Both the position numbers and the translations under genes were made by a program. This document shows positions 7,728 through 16,539 of a DNA stretch of 64,000 bases, in pieces. The stretch is from Pseudomonas sp. B21_DOA (lineage in GTDB: Bacteria; Pseudomonadota; Gammaproteobacteria; Pseudomonadales; Pseudomonadaceae): assembly GCA_030544685.1 (NCBI GenBank), contig CP086683.1, positions 2,480,001-2,544,000 of the forward strand. Reading direction: 5' to 3'. Each line of letters opens with the position of its first letter. Position 1 is the stretch's first letter. The notes beneath the pieces were generated by a model that did not search any database, had not been told where the DNA came from, and saw only the letters and a program-made list of their open reading frames with translations.

Positions 7728-8003
7728 TTCAGGATTCCGCTCAAAGCGACCCGGGTCGGGGTTGGCGCAAGACAGCTGGATCGGCGAGTCAAGACAGCCA
7801 CACAGCCCACTAGTATATAGAGGGGTTGGGCGGCACAATAGCCGGGCCCAGATGGCATTGTGAGACTACTGCGCGGTGAAAAGGGCTGTGCTTCGTCGGA
7901 AGATTTTTTCACAGGTGTGGGAAAAGACACCTGTATCGGCGCTGAAACAGACTTTTCCGCCCACGGTTGCGCAATCTCAGGTGGGTACGGCTATAAATAA
8001 TTG

Positions 8004-8030
8004 GAACTTTTGCCAAAGGGCCAAGATCAA
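8004..8030 (+). promoter_or_regulatory. Possible distal AlgU-dependent promoter of algU
   Basis: GAACTT at 8004-8009 is followed 17 bp later by TCAAT. The -35 element is perfect for the AlgU/RpoE class, while the -10 match is weak. Confidence 0.4.
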
Positions 8031-8196
8031 TAGACGGTGCCAGAAACCACGGACAGTGTCGGCTTCAGTGCGGAATCTGCGTTTGGATTCCTGCCGGCGA
8101 AACCGATAACAAGATTATTCGCGCAGCCGGTTTATCCCGCGCTGCGTTTTTCGTGCGTGCCAAATCAGAGCTCGCAGGAAACTTGCTTGGAGGGGA

Positions 8197-8223
8197 GAAC
8201 TTTTGCGAAAAGCCCGAGTCTAT
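8197..8223 (+). promoter_or_regulatory. AlgU-dependent promoter of algU
   Basis: GAACTT (8197-8202), a 16-bp spacer, then TCTAT (8219-8223), close to the AlgU/RpoE consensus GAACTT-N16/17-TCTGA. It lies about 55 bp before the algU start and indicates autoregulation, as known for algU in P. aeruginosa. Confidence 0.65.
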
Positions 8224-8282
8224 GTTTGCAAGTCTGGTCGTTTAGTAATGCAAGTCTCCTCCGGGCTTATCGAGGAGTGTTC

Positions 8283-8864
8283 ATGCTAACCCAGGAAGAG
8301 GATCAGCAGCTGGTCGAACGCGTTCAGCGTGGCGACAAGCGAGCTTTCGATCTGCTGGTGCTGAAATATCAGCACAAAATTCTCGGGTTGATCGTGCGTT
8401 TTGTGCACGACACCCATGAAGCCCAGGACGTTGCTCAGGAAGCCTTTATCAAGGCGTATCGGGCACTTGGAAATTTCCGCGGTGACAGTGCGTTTTATAC
8501 GTGGCTGTATCGTATTGCCATTAACACGGCAAAGAACTACCTGGTTTCCCGCGGCCGTAGGCCGCCGGATAGCGATGTAAGTTCAGAGGATGCGGAGTTC
8601 TACGATGGCGATCACGGCCTCAAGGATCTCGAATCACCGGAACGCGCATTGCTGCGGGATGAGATCGAAGGCACTGTCCATCGAACCATTCAGCAACTGC
8701 CAGAGGATTTGCGTACGGCTTTAACTTTACGTGAATTCGATGGTCTGAGTTACGAGGACATTGCGAGCGTCATGCAGTGTCCGGTGGGTACCGTGCGCTC
8801 CCGGATTTTCCGCGCTCGGGAGGCCATCGACAAAGCCCTGCAACCGTTGTTGCAGGAAAACTGA
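8283..8864 (+). CDS. algU: RNA polymerase sigma factor AlgU (AlgT, sigma-22)
   Basis: ECF sigma factor for envelope stress and alginate genes, 193 aa, the usual length. Region 2 is seen in DVAQEAFIKAYRALGNF and the -10 recognition stretch FYTWLYRIAINTAKNYL. Region 4 is LTLREFDGLSYEDIASVM followed by GTVRSRIFRAREA. ATG 8283 follows GAGGAG at suitable spacing; a longer upstream frame runs through the promoter and is not coding. It heads the operon with mucA and mucB, whose products hold it inactive at the inner membrane until stress triggers proteolysis of MucA. Confidence 0.97.
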   Translation: MLTQEEDQQLVERVQRGDKRAFDLLVLKYQHKILGLIVRFVHDTHEAQDVAQEAFIKAYRALGNFRGDSAFYTWLYRIAINTAKNYLVSRGRRPPDSDVSSEDAEFYDGDHGLKDLESPERALLRDEIEGTVHRTIQQLPEDLRTALTLREFDGLSYEDIASVMQCPVGTVRSRIFRAREAIDKALQPLLQEN

Positions 8865-8894
8865 GACAGCGGCGACAGCCAAGAGAGGAACGCC

Positions 8895-9482
8895 ATGAGT
8901 CGTGAAGCCCTGCAGGAATCGCTGTCCGCAGTGATGGATAACGAAGCGGACGAACTGGAATTGCGTCGAGTGCTCAGCGCACTGGATGATGTTGATACCC
9001 GTGAGACCTGGGCTCGTTACCAGATCGCTCGGGCAGCCATGCACAAGGATCTGCTGCTTCCGCGTCTGGATATCGCTGCGGCAGTGTCTGCTGCGCTGGA
9101 AGACGAAACGGCTCCGGCCAAAGTATCCCGCAGCCCATGGCGTAACCTGGGTCGCCTCGCTGTTGCCGCTTCGGTAACCGTGGCCGTTCTGGCCGGTGTT
9201 CGCCTGTACAACCAGGACGAAATCGCTGGTGTTGAGCTGGCCCAGCAGTCGAATCAACCTACCCTGGCCACTCCACAGGTCAAGGGTCCGGCAGTTCTGG
9301 CGGGTTACAGCGAAAGTTCGGAAGCGACTGGCCCGATGGCCAATGGCGTCCTGCAAGGTCAGCCAGGCTGGCATGATCAGCGTCTGCCAGGCTACCTGCG
9401 CCAGCACGCTCAGCAGGCTGCACTCAAGGGAACTGAAAGCGCGCTGCCATACGCACGTGCCGCAAGCCTGGAAAACCGTTAA
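8895..9482 (+). CDS. mucA: Anti-sigma factor MucA
   Basis: Inner-membrane anti-sigma factor that binds AlgU in the cytoplasm, 195 aa. The N-terminal RseA-like domain (SREALQESLSAVMDNEADELEL) is followed by one membrane segment at about residues 85-103 (RLAVAASVTVAVLAGV) and a periplasmic tail that MucB would cover. It is preceded by AAGAGAGGAACGCC at proper distance and lies 30 bp after algU. The frame is intact, so no mucoid-type mutation is apparent. Confidence 0.96.
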   Translation: MSREALQESLSAVMDNEADELELRRVLSALDDVDTRETWARYQIARAAMHKDLLLPRLDIAAAVSAALEDETAPAKVSRSPWRNLGRLAVAASVTVAVLAGVRLYNQDEIAGVELAQQSNQPTLATPQVKGPAVLAGYSESSEATGPMANGVLQGQPGWHDQRLPGYLRQHAQQAALKGTESALPYARAASLENR

Positions 9483-9490
9483 GGAGGATC

Positions 9491-10456
9491 ATGCGCGCCA
9501 TCCCTCTACTTTCGCTTCTGCTCAGTGGCTGGTTCATTGTTCCAGCCCACGCTGACGAGGCCCAGGACTGGTTGACCCGTCTGGGCCAGGCCGAGCAGCA
9601 GCAAAGCTTTCACGGTACTTTCGTTTACGAGCGCAACGGCAGTTTTTCCACGCACAACATCTGGCATCGCGTCCAGAATGGCCAAGTCCGCGAGCGGTTA
9701 TTGCAGCTCGACGGCTCGGCTCAGGAAGTCGTGCGCATTGATGGGCGTACTCAATGCGTCAGCGGCACCCTGATTGCGGGATTGGGTGATTCACCCAACG
9801 CTGCCGCCCGTGCGCTGGATCCCAAAAAGCTGAAGAATTGGTATGACCTTGCCGTCATTGGCAAGTCGCGTGTGGCCGGTCGCGATGCCGTGATCGTGTC
9901 ACTCACGCCTCGTGATCAGCACCGCTACGGTTTCGAGCTGCATCTGGACAAGAAGACCGGGCTGCCGCTCAAGTCGTTGCTGTTGAACGACAAAGGGCAG
10001 TTGCTTGAGCGTTTCCAGTTCACCAGCCTCGACACTGATGAGATCCCGTCGGACAAGGACTTGTTGGCAGACGCCGATTGCAAGCCGATCAACATCGCAA
10101 GCGACAAGGCTTCTGCAGCCAAGACCGTGCAAAACTGGCGTTCGGACTGGCTGCCGCCAGGCTTTGAGCTGACCAGCAGCAGTTCGCACAAAGATGCGCA
10201 AACCAAGACCCAAGTCAGCAGCCTGATGTATGACGATGGTCTGGCGCGTTTCTCGGTGTTCCTTGAACCGTTGAATGGCGCAACCGTCACTGACACCCGC
10301 ACTCAGTTGGGCCCGACCGTCGCGGTATCCCGTCGCCTGACCACGCCGCAAGGCGAAATGATGGTCACGGTTGTCGGCGAAATCCCGATTGGCACCGCCG
10401 AACGAATCGCTCTATCGATGCGTAACAACGATGGCGCTGCGACCAGCAAGCAGTGA
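9491..10456 (+). CDS. mucB: Periplasmic regulator MucB (RseB-like)
   Basis: A 321-aa exported protein with signal peptide MRAIPLLSLLLSGWFIVPAHA, an N-terminal lipoprotein-carrier-like domain (FHGTFVYERNGSFSTHN) and a C-terminal RseB domain. It binds the periplasmic tail of MucA and shields it from the AlgW protease, releasing it when envelope damage is sensed. AAGGAGG lies 5 bp before its ATG, which follows the mucA stop by 8 bp, showing co-transcription. Confidence 0.95.
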   Translation: MRAIPLLSLLLSGWFIVPAHADEAQDWLTRLGQAEQQQSFHGTFVYERNGSFSTHNIWHRVQNGQVRERLLQLDGSAQEVVRIDGRTQCVSGTLIAGLGDSPNAAARALDPKKLKNWYDLAVIGKSRVAGRDAVIVSLTPRDQHRYGFELHLDKKTGLPLKSLLLNDKGQLLERFQFTSLDTDEIPSDKDLLADADCKPINIASDKASAAKTVQNWRSDWLPPGFELTSSSSHKDAQTKTQVSSLMYDDGLARFSVFLEPLNGATVTDTRTQLGPTVAVSRRLTTPQGEMMVTVVGEIPIGTAERIALSMRNNDGAATSKQ

Positions 10457-10548
10457 GCTGATTTCAGTCATTTCCACTTCGTCGTCGAGACGTCGAAATG
10501 TTTGCTGAGCATTTTCATTTGCAAAACCCCTGAAAATTTTTTATAGGT

Positions 10549-10575
10549 CAGAGCCTCACGGCTCTGGCCTTGTTT
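10549..10575 (+). terminator. Possible terminator between mucB and mucD
   Basis: CAGAGCC-TCAC-GGCTCTG stem, then a T-rich stretch GCCTTGTTTGTTGTT. It may attenuate transcription into mucD. mucC, present between mucB and mucD in P. aeruginosa, is absent here. Confidence 0.5.
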
Positions 10576-10664
10576 GTTGTTCCCGGAACAAAAATGCCGG
10601 TCTGTGGTTTCCGGTGTTCCTTTGCTCCATATCGCTTAACCCTGCTCGTCGTAACGGGAGCTGT

Positions 10665-12098
10665 ATGTCGATACCAAGTTTAAAGTCTTACCTTTCCATC
10701 TTCGCCACCGTGCTGTTGCTCGGTCAGGCGGTGCCTGCTGCGCAAGCGGCCGATCTGCCTGATTTCACCCAGTTGGTCGAACAAGCGTCGCCCGCGGTGG
10801 TGAACATCAGTACCACGCAGAAACTGCCGGACCGTCGCGTGAATCAGCAGATGCCGGATCTGGAAGGCCTGCCACCGATGCTGCGCGAATTCTTCGAGCG
10901 CGGCATGCCGCCTCAGCAGCGCTCGCCGCGTGGCGACGGCCGCCAGCGTGAAGCGCAATCGCTGGGTTCGGGATTCATCATTTCGCCGGATGGCTACATC
11001 CTTACCAACAACCACGTGATCGCCGATGCCGACGAAATCCTCGTCCGTCTGGCTGACCGCAGTGAGATGAAAGCCAAGCTGGTCGGCACCGATCCACGTT
11101 CGGACGTGGCCTTGCTGAAAATCGAAGGCAAGGATCTGCCGGTGCTCAAGCTCGGCAAATCCCAGGACCTGAAGGCCGGCCAGTGGGTCGTCGCGATCGG
11201 TTCGCCATTTGGCTTCGACCACACTGTGACCCAAGGCATCGTCAGCGCCGTGGGCCGCAGCCTGCCGAACGAAAACTATGTACCGTTCATTCAGACCGAC
11301 GTGCCGATCAACCCGGGCAACTCCGGTGGTCCGCTATTCAACCTGAACGGTGAAGTGGTCGGCATCAACTCGCAGATCTACACCCGCTCCGGTGGTTTCA
11401 TGGGCGTGTCGTTCGCCATCCCGATCGACGTGGCGATGGACGTTTCCAATCAGCTCAAAAGCGGTGGCAAAGTCAGCCGCGGCTGGCTGGGCGTGGTCAT
11501 TCAGGAAGTGAACAAGGATCTGGCCGAGTCGTTCGGTCTGGACAAGCCGGCCGGCGCCCTCGTTGCACAGATTCAGGATGACGGCCCCGCGGCCAAGGGC
11601 GGCCTGCAGGTTGGCGACGTGATCCTGAGCATGAACGGTCAGCCGATCGTCATGTCCGCAGACCTGCCGCATCTGGTCGGTGCGTTGAAGGCTGGCGCCA
11701 AAGCCAATCTGGAAGTGATTCGTGAAGGCAAGCGCAAAAACGTCGAGTTGACCGTCGGCGCAATCCCGGACGAAGACAAAGAGCTGGACGCGTTGCCGAA
11801 ATCCGGCGCTGAAAGCAGCAGCAATCGTCTCGGCGTTGCAGTCGGCGAATTGACCGCCGAGCAGAAGAAAACCTACGACCTCAAAGGCGGTGTGGTGATC
11901 AAGGAAGTGCAGGACGGTCCTGCGGCCCTGATCGGTCTCCAACCGGGTGACGTGATCACCCACCTGAACAACCAGGCCATCGGCTCGGCCAAGGAGTTCA
12001 CCGACATCGCCAAGGCGTTGCCGAAGAACCGTTCGGTGTCGATGCGCGTGCTGCGTCAGGGCCGTGCCAGCTTCATCACCTTCAAACTGGCTGAATAA
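10665..12098 (+). CDS. mucD: Periplasmic serine protease MucD (DegP/HtrA family)
   Basis: Quality-control protease and negative regulator of alginate production, 477 aa. It has a signal peptide ending about AAQA-AD (residue 29), a trypsin-like domain with the triad H117 (TNNHVI), D147 (PRSDVAL) and S220 (NPGNSGGPL), then two PDZ domains (about 280-370 and 390-475). ATG 10665 follows CGGGAGCT; an upstream in-frame extension lacks a ribosome site and would disrupt the signal peptide. It is separated from mucB by 208 bp containing a stem-loop, so it may also have its own promoter. Confidence 0.95.
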   Translation: MSIPSLKSYLSIFATVLLLGQAVPAAQAADLPDFTQLVEQASPAVVNISTTQKLPDRRVNQQMPDLEGLPPMLREFFERGMPPQQRSPRGDGRQREAQSLGSGFIISPDGYILTNNHVIADADEILVRLADRSEMKAKLVGTDPRSDVALLKIEGKDLPVLKLGKSQDLKAGQWVVAIGSPFGFDHTVTQGIVSAVGRSLPNENYVPFIQTDVPINPGNSGGPLFNLNGEVVGINSQIYTRSGGFMGVSFAIPIDVAMDVSNQLKSGGKVSRGWLGVVIQEVNKDLAESFGLDKPAGALVAQIQDDGPAAKGGLQVGDVILSMNGQPIVMSADLPHLVGALKAGAKANLEVIREGKRKNVELTVGAIPDEDKELDALPKSGAESSSNRLGVAVGELTAEQKKTYDLKGGVVIKEVQDGPAALIGLQPGDVITHLNNQAIGSAKEFTDIAKALPKNRSVSMRVLRQGRASFITFKLAE

Positions 12099-12118
12099 AC
12101 CAGCTACAAGGTAAAAGA

Positions 12119-12146
12119 AACCGCCTCGAAAGAGGCGGTTTTTTTG
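12119..12146 (+). terminator. Rho-independent terminator after mucD
   Basis: CCGCCTC-GAAA-GAGGCGG followed by TTTTTTT, a textbook intrinsic terminator 20 bp after the mucD stop. Confidence 0.93.
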
Positions 12147-12175
12147 TGTCTGCAGCTTCTACCTTGCGGGGAAAC

Positions 12176-13609
12176 TCAGCCCATCATGTCCTTGACCATG
12201 CGCTCCTGCTCCATCAGCTCGCGCTGACGGGCGTCGATGCGCGAGGACAGCGGGAAGTTGTTGCCGGCCTTGCGCTTGGCGAAGTCCAGTTGCTGAATGG
12301 CCTGGCGGTAATCGCCGACCAGCGCAAAGTACTCAGCGCGCGCCTGATGCAGGCCAATGATGTTGCCCGACAGGCCGCGAGTTTCGGCAACCTGATACCA
12401 GACGTCCGGATCATCCGGGCGGGTCTTGAGCAAACTGTCTAGCGCCTTCTCGGCATCGGCGGCGCGATTCTGTTTCAGCAGCAGATCGACGCGCACCTGA
12501 TTCAGCGGGTAATTGCCGGGGTATTGAGTGAGCATGCGATCGACCCGCGATTGCGCATCCGGCAGGCGATTGTTGGTGATGTCCAGATCGACCTGAGCGA
12601 GGTTGTAAATGATTTCGTTCGGCGACTTGGCCAATAGCTGCTTGAGGTTCTCGCGGGCTTCGTTGAGCTGGCCGCCCTTGATTTGCGCGATGGCCAAGCC
12701 GTAACGCGCCACATCGTTTTTCGGATTCTCATCGAGCAGGGCGCGGAAACGCTTGGCGCCCAGTCCCGGGGTTTCCTCATAGATCAACTGCACGCGCGCA
12801 CGAATCAACTGATAACGCATGCTGTCTTCAATGCCGCCCGGTTTCGCCTGCTCGGCGCGGTTGCGAGTGTCAGCGATACGCGATTCGGTGACCGGGTGAG
12901 TCAGGAGGAATTCCGGCGGCTTGGCGTCGAAGCGATACTGGCGCATCAGTCGTTCGAACATGGTCGGCATCGAACGCGGGTCGTAGCCGGCCTTTTCCAG
13001 ATTGAGAATGCCGATACGGTCCGCTTCCTGTTCGTTCTGCCGCGAGAAGCGTCGTTGTTCCTGCAATGCCGCAGCCTGAGTGCCGGCAATGGTAGCGATG
13101 CCGGCATCACCGCCACCAGCCGCGGCGATGACGATGCCGGCGAGCAAAGCGGCCATCATCGGCACCTGCATTCTTTGTGACGCTTCGACGCCGCGAGCAA
13201 AGTGACGTTGCGACAAGTGCGCCAGTTCGTGAGCGAGCACCGAGGCGTATTCACCTTCGGTCTGGGCGTTGAGGAACAGACCGCCGTTGACCCCGACCAC
13301 GCCGCCCGGTGCAGCGAAGGCGTTGAGTTGCGGGCTGTTGATCAGGATGAATTCCAGGCGTCGGTCGGAGACCTGGCTGGTCTCCACCAACTTGTAGACG
13401 CTGGATTCGACGTAATCCTTGAGCTGCGGATCGTTTAGCTGAGAAACCTGGCTGCGCAGCACGGCCAGCCAGGCGCGGCCGAGCTGGTATTCCTGCTGCG
13501 GCGAGACGATGGCAGAACTGGCGTCGCCGAGTGACGGCAGATCGTCGGCAAAGCCTGGTGAGGCGAGCAGGCAAGCGAGCGTCAGCAGGGTAGGGCGCAG
13601 AAAAGTCAT
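12176..13609 (-). CDS. bepA: M48 periplasmic metalloprotease, BepA/YfgC-like
   Basis: Outer-membrane assembly protease and chaperone, 477 aa. It has a signal peptide (MTFLRPTLLTLACLLASPGFA), an M48 zinc site H127-E128-L-A-H131 (AHELAHLSQRH) with the third ligand in NEQEADRIG, and C-terminal TPR-type repeats from about residue 300 (RYGLAIAQIKGGQLNEAREN). The E. coli homologue trims stalled LptD and supports BAM. ATG 13609 is chosen because it starts the signal peptide; an ATG seven codons upstream is possible. The gene is convergent with mucD. Confidence 0.92.
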   Translation of the reverse strand: MTFLRPTLLTLACLLASPGFADDLPSLGDASSAIVSPQQEYQLGRAWLAVLRSQVSQLNDPQLKDYVESSVYKLVETSQVSDRRLEFILINSPQLNAFAAPGGVVGVNGGLFLNAQTEGEYASVLAHELAHLSQRHFARGVEASQRMQVPMMAALLAGIVIAAAGGGDAGIATIAGTQAAALQEQRRFSRQNEQEADRIGILNLEKAGYDPRSMPTMFERLMRQYRFDAKPPEFLLTHPVTESRIADTRNRAEQAKPGGIEDSMRYQLIRARVQLIYEETPGLGAKRFRALLDENPKNDVARYGLAIAQIKGGQLNEARENLKQLLAKSPNEIIYNLAQVDLDITNNRLPDAQSRVDRMLTQYPGNYPLNQVRVDLLLKQNRAADAEKALDSLLKTRPDDPDVWYQVAETRGLSGNIIGLHQARAEYFALVGDYRQAIQQLDFAKRKAGNNFPLSSRIDARQRELMEQERMVKDMMG

Positions 13610-13707
13610 GCACAAAGCCTTGGAGGACAAAGACCTTACTGTAGCCGGACACCGAAGCCGCGACCAGATATTCTAGGCAGCTCGACAACCTGAACCGGAG
13701 TGCCGCA

Positions 13708-13947
13708 ATGACCGACGCTGTAGCCCACGACGTGGAACTGGACGCCAGTGGCCTGAACTGTCCGTTGCCGTTGCTCAAGGCAAAAATGGAGCTCAATAAA
13801 ATGCAAAGCGGCGCCGTACTCAAGGTCATCGCCACCGATGCGGGCTCACAACGGGATTTCCGTACCTTTGCCAAACTGGCCGGTCATGCGCTGTTGCGCG
13901 AAGAAGACGAGGCTGGCGTTTACCGTTACTGGTTGAAAAAAGCCTGA
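13708..13947 (+). CDS. TusA-family sulfurtransferase-like protein
   Basis: A 79-aa protein with the TusA/SirA signature LNCPLPLLKAK, whose Cys18 would carry persulfide sulfur. The family moves sulfur to tRNA thiolation or molybdenum cofactor pathways, or acts in redox regulation. Which of these applies cannot be told, as Pseudomonas has several paralogues. It is followed 32 bp later by an AI-2E-family membrane protein, an arrangement suggesting one transcript. Confidence 0.88.
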   Translation: MTDAVAHDVELDASGLNCPLPLLKAKMELNKMQSGAVLKVIATDAGSQRDFRTFAKLAGHALLREEDEAGVYRYWLKKA

Positions 13948-13979
13948 CGCGAGCGCGTTAACGATCGAAGGGAATATTG

Positions 13980-15049
13980 ATGTTCAAAGTGTTACGCGAC
14001 TGGATTCAGCGCTACTTCTCCGATGAAGAAGCCGTGGTGCTGGCGGTGCTGCTGTTTCTCGCCTTCACCGCCGTGCTGACTCTCGGCGGCATGCTTGCGC
14101 CGGTGCTGGCGGGAATGGTGCTGGCGTATCTGATGCAAGGCCTGGTGGTGACGCTCGAGCGGCTGCGCGTACCCGGCGGCGTGGCGGTGGGTCTGGTGTT
14201 TGCGCTGTTCATGGGCGCGCTGATGCTGTTTATCGTCGTGGTGCTGCCCCTGCTGTGGCATCAGTTGATCACGCTGTTCAACGAGTTGCCGGGCATGCTC
14301 GCCAAGTGGCAATCGCTGCTGCTTCTGTTGCCCGAGCGCTATCCGCATCTGGTGTCTGACGAGCAAGTCCTGCAAGCGATCGAAGCGGCGCGGGGCGAGA
14401 TTGGCAAGTTCGGTCAGTGGGCACTGACCTTTTCGCTGTCGAGTTTGCCGCTGCTGGTGAACATCATGATCTACCTGGTGCTGGTGCCGATTCTGGTGTT
14501 CTTCTTCCTTAAGGATCGGGCGATGATCGGCGAGTGGGTGCGCGGCTATCTGCCTCGCGAGCGCGCACTGATCACCCGTGTCGCCCAGGAAATGAATCGG
14601 CAGATCGCCAACTACATACGTGGCAAAGGTATCGAAATCGTCATCTGTGGCGGCGTGACCTACATCGCTTTCATCGCGTTGGGCCTGAACTACGCGGCGC
14701 TGCTGGCGTTGCTGGTCGGCTTGTCGGTGGTGGTGCCGTATGTCGGTGCGGTGGTGGTGACCGTGCCGGTGCTGCTGATTGCACTGTTCCAGTGGGGCTG
14801 GAGCGATCAGTTCATTTATCTGATGGCGGTCTACGGGATTATTCAGACGCTGGATGGCAACGTACTGGTGCCGTTGCTGTTTTCGGAAGCAGTGAATCTG
14901 CATCCGGTGGCAATTATCTGTGCGGTGTTGTTGTTTGGCGGGTTGTGGGGATTCTGGGGGTGTTCTTTGCGATCCCGCTGGCGACGCTGTTCAAGGCAGT
15001 GCTGGATGCTTGGCCGCGCAAGGAGCCGGTGGTGGCGCCGTTGCTTTAA
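13980..15049 (+). CDS. AI-2E family transporter (PerM-like), one-base frameshift
   Basis: Multi-pass inner-membrane protein of about 356 aa, with hydrophobic helices at both ends and the family region GKGIEIVICGGVTYIAFIALG in the middle. Members export small solutes or ions (for example the Na+/H+ antiporter relatives) and are often misnamed PerM permeases; the substrate is unknown. The frame breaks in the GGGGG run at 14956-14960. Adding one G continues GFWGVFFAIPLATLFKAV to the stop at 15049, giving a full-length protein. It is probably a sequencing error rather than a mutation. ATG 13980 follows AAGGGAA. Confidence 0.87.
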
Positions 15050-15073
15050 ATCGGGGTGAGGCTTTTGGCCTCA

Positions 15074-15140
15074 TCGCTGGCAAGCCAGCTCCCACAGGTT
15101 TTGTATGTGCTGAACCCTGTGGGAGCTGGCTTGCCAGCGA
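15074..15140. repeat. REP palindrome pair (TCGCTGGCAAGCCAGC type)
   Basis: TCGCTGGCAAGCCAGCTCCC and its inverse copy face each other across a 17-bp loop in the gap between two convergent genes. It is a typical Pseudomonas REP doublet, able to form a long hairpin that stops or protects transcripts. Confidence 0.9.
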
Positions 15141-15168
15141 TGGCGTCGGTGACGACGCAGCAAAAACA

Positions 15169-15642
15169 TCAGGCTTTATTCAGAGCCTCAGCCGCCGCCA
15201 GCACGGCATCAACATGCCCCGGCACTTTCACGCCACGCCATTCCTGACGCAGGACACCGTCCTTATCAATCAGGAACGTGCTGCGATCAACGCCCAGGTA
15301 TTCCTTGCCGTACAGCTTCTTCAGCTTGATCACGTCGAACAACTGGCAAACCGCTTCGTCCTTGTCACTGATCAGTTCGAAGGGGAATTCCTGTTTGCCT
15401 TTGAAGTTTTCGTGCGATTTCAAACTGTCACGGGAAATGCCAAAGACTTCAGTGTTGGCAGCCTTGAACGCCGCATATTGATCGCGAAAGCCCTGACCCT
15501 GAGTGGTGCAGCCCGGGGTGCTGTCCTTCGGGTAGAAATAGATCACCACTTGCTTGCCCTTGAGTTCCGACAGGCTGACGGTCTGCCCGCTGGTCGCAGG
15601 CGCGGTGAAATCCGCAACCGGTTGGTCGATGACAACGGCCAT
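15169..15642 (-). CDS. bcp: Thioredoxin-dependent peroxiredoxin Bcp
   Basis: A 157-aa thiol peroxidase of the BCP/PrxQ class that reduces hydrogen and organic peroxides in the cytoplasm. The peroxidatic Cys45 sits in the motif STPGCTTQ, with the downstream Arg in YLGVDRSTFLID. The resolving Cys found five residues later in E. coli Bcp is a Gln here, so the enzyme would act as a 1-Cys type or use a different resolving thiol. It lies 10 bp after the gcvR-like gene on the same strand, the common Pseudomonas order gcvR-bcp. Confidence 0.93.
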   Translation of the reverse strand: MAVVIDQPVADFTAPATSGQTVSLSELKGKQVVIYFYPKDSTPGCTTQGQGFRDQYAAFKAANTEVFGISRDSLKSHENFKGKQEFPFELISDKDEAVCQLFDVIKLKKLYGKEYLGVDRSTFLIDKDGVLRQEWRGVKVPGHVDAVLAAAEALNKA

Positions 15643-15652
15643 GAAAGCTTCC

Positions 15653-16213
15653 TTACATTGGGTTTTGTGGGCGCCAAGGCTCGATCAGCGCATCCAGGTT
15701 CATCGCGTCGGCGAAGTCGAGGAACTGATCGCGCAGCCAACTGATCTGGGTACCGGCCGGCAGGGTCACGGTGAACGTGGCGTTGAGCATGGTGCCGCCG
15801 GTCTGTGGCGCCTGATAGGTGTCGCAGGTGAGGTTTTCCAGTTCGACGTTGTGGTCCATGAAGAACTGGCACAGCTCATTGATGATGTCCGGGCGATACG
15901 CCGAGCTGACGTAAGCCACGTAAGGCAGCGCCTGTGGGCGATTTTCCAGAGCCGCGCTGCGTACCACGTTGACAGTGAACGCATGACGCTTGGCCAGCAA
16001 TGGCAGGCTGCCTTCGAGGCGCGCGAGGGCGTCCCAGCTGCCGGAAATTTCCAGCACCAGGGCACTGCACTCGCCGTGGCGGGTCAGGCGAGAGGTGACG
16101 ACGGCGCAGCGGTTTTCATGGCTGGCGCGGCACAGGACGTTGGTCAGCTCCATGGGGTTGGCGCCGAGGGCACTGATGACAAGGAATTGTTCGCGAACTG
16201 TGGGGGTGGACAT
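15653..16213 (-). CDS. gcvR: Glycine cleavage system transcriptional repressor-like ACT protein
   Basis: A 186-aa protein built of two ACT domains: residues about 5-85 (FLVISALGANPMELTNVLC) and 90-175 (YVAYVSSAYRPDIINELCQFF). This matches the GcvR family, which senses glycine and in E. coli binds GcvA. Pseudomonas members are annotated this way by homology, and the actual target may differ. It is divergent from dapA, with bcp immediately downstream. Confidence 0.85.
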   Translation of the reverse strand: MSTPTVREQFLVISALGANPMELTNVLCRASHENRCAVVTSRLTRHGECSALVLEISGSWDALARLEGSLPLLAKRHAFTVNVVRSAALENRPQALPYVAYVSSAYRPDIINELCQFFMDHNVELENLTCDTYQAPQTGGTMLNATFTVTLPAGTQISWLRDQFLDFADAMNLDALIEPWRPQNPM

Positions 16214-16539
16214 GCAGCATTCCTAAAGCGATGAGCGGTCGGTAGGTTGACGGGCGTTGGTGGCCGGGAGTGCCTGTTCTGGCGGCCGTATAAAGAGACC
16301 CGGCCAGCGTTCGCGGCTCGCTCCACTGTGCGGGAGCGCGTCGATGCGACGCAGGAACGGGGCCTGGGAGGCCGAAAAGGGAGGCTGAAACCCGGCGTAC
16401 AAGCTGATCTGTACCGATCAAAGTCTGAAGGGTAGCGAAAAGCGGCGCCAAGGGGAATGGCGGCGGCGCAGTACTTCGCTTGTGCAAGCATCTTGGCGCC
16501 AGTACCATTACCGCTCTCTTTTCCGGCAGGAGCGGTTTC
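16214..16539. other. gcvR-dapA divergent intergenic region
   Basis: A 326-bp region between divergent genes that must hold both promoters. I see no gene, strong repeat or clear consensus promoter in it. Confidence 0.5.

Larger units (their letters stand above)
7728..8282. other. nadB-algU divergent intergenic region
   Basis: A 555-bp control region with no convincing gene. It holds two extracytoplasmic-sigma-type promoters directed at algU (8004-8030 and 8197-8223) and must also contain the nadB promoter, which I could not place. Confidence 0.6.

Noticed and set aside
6582..7820. Long open frame (412 codons) on the plus strand opposite nadB
   Set aside because: It mirrors the third-codon pattern of nadB, has no family motif and no ribosome site; it is an antisense shadow of a high-GC gene.
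15060..15150. Hairpin after the AI-2E gene called as an intrinsic terminator
   Set aside because: The arms match the dispersed REP family and there is no T-tract at the stem end; it is listed as a REP doublet.
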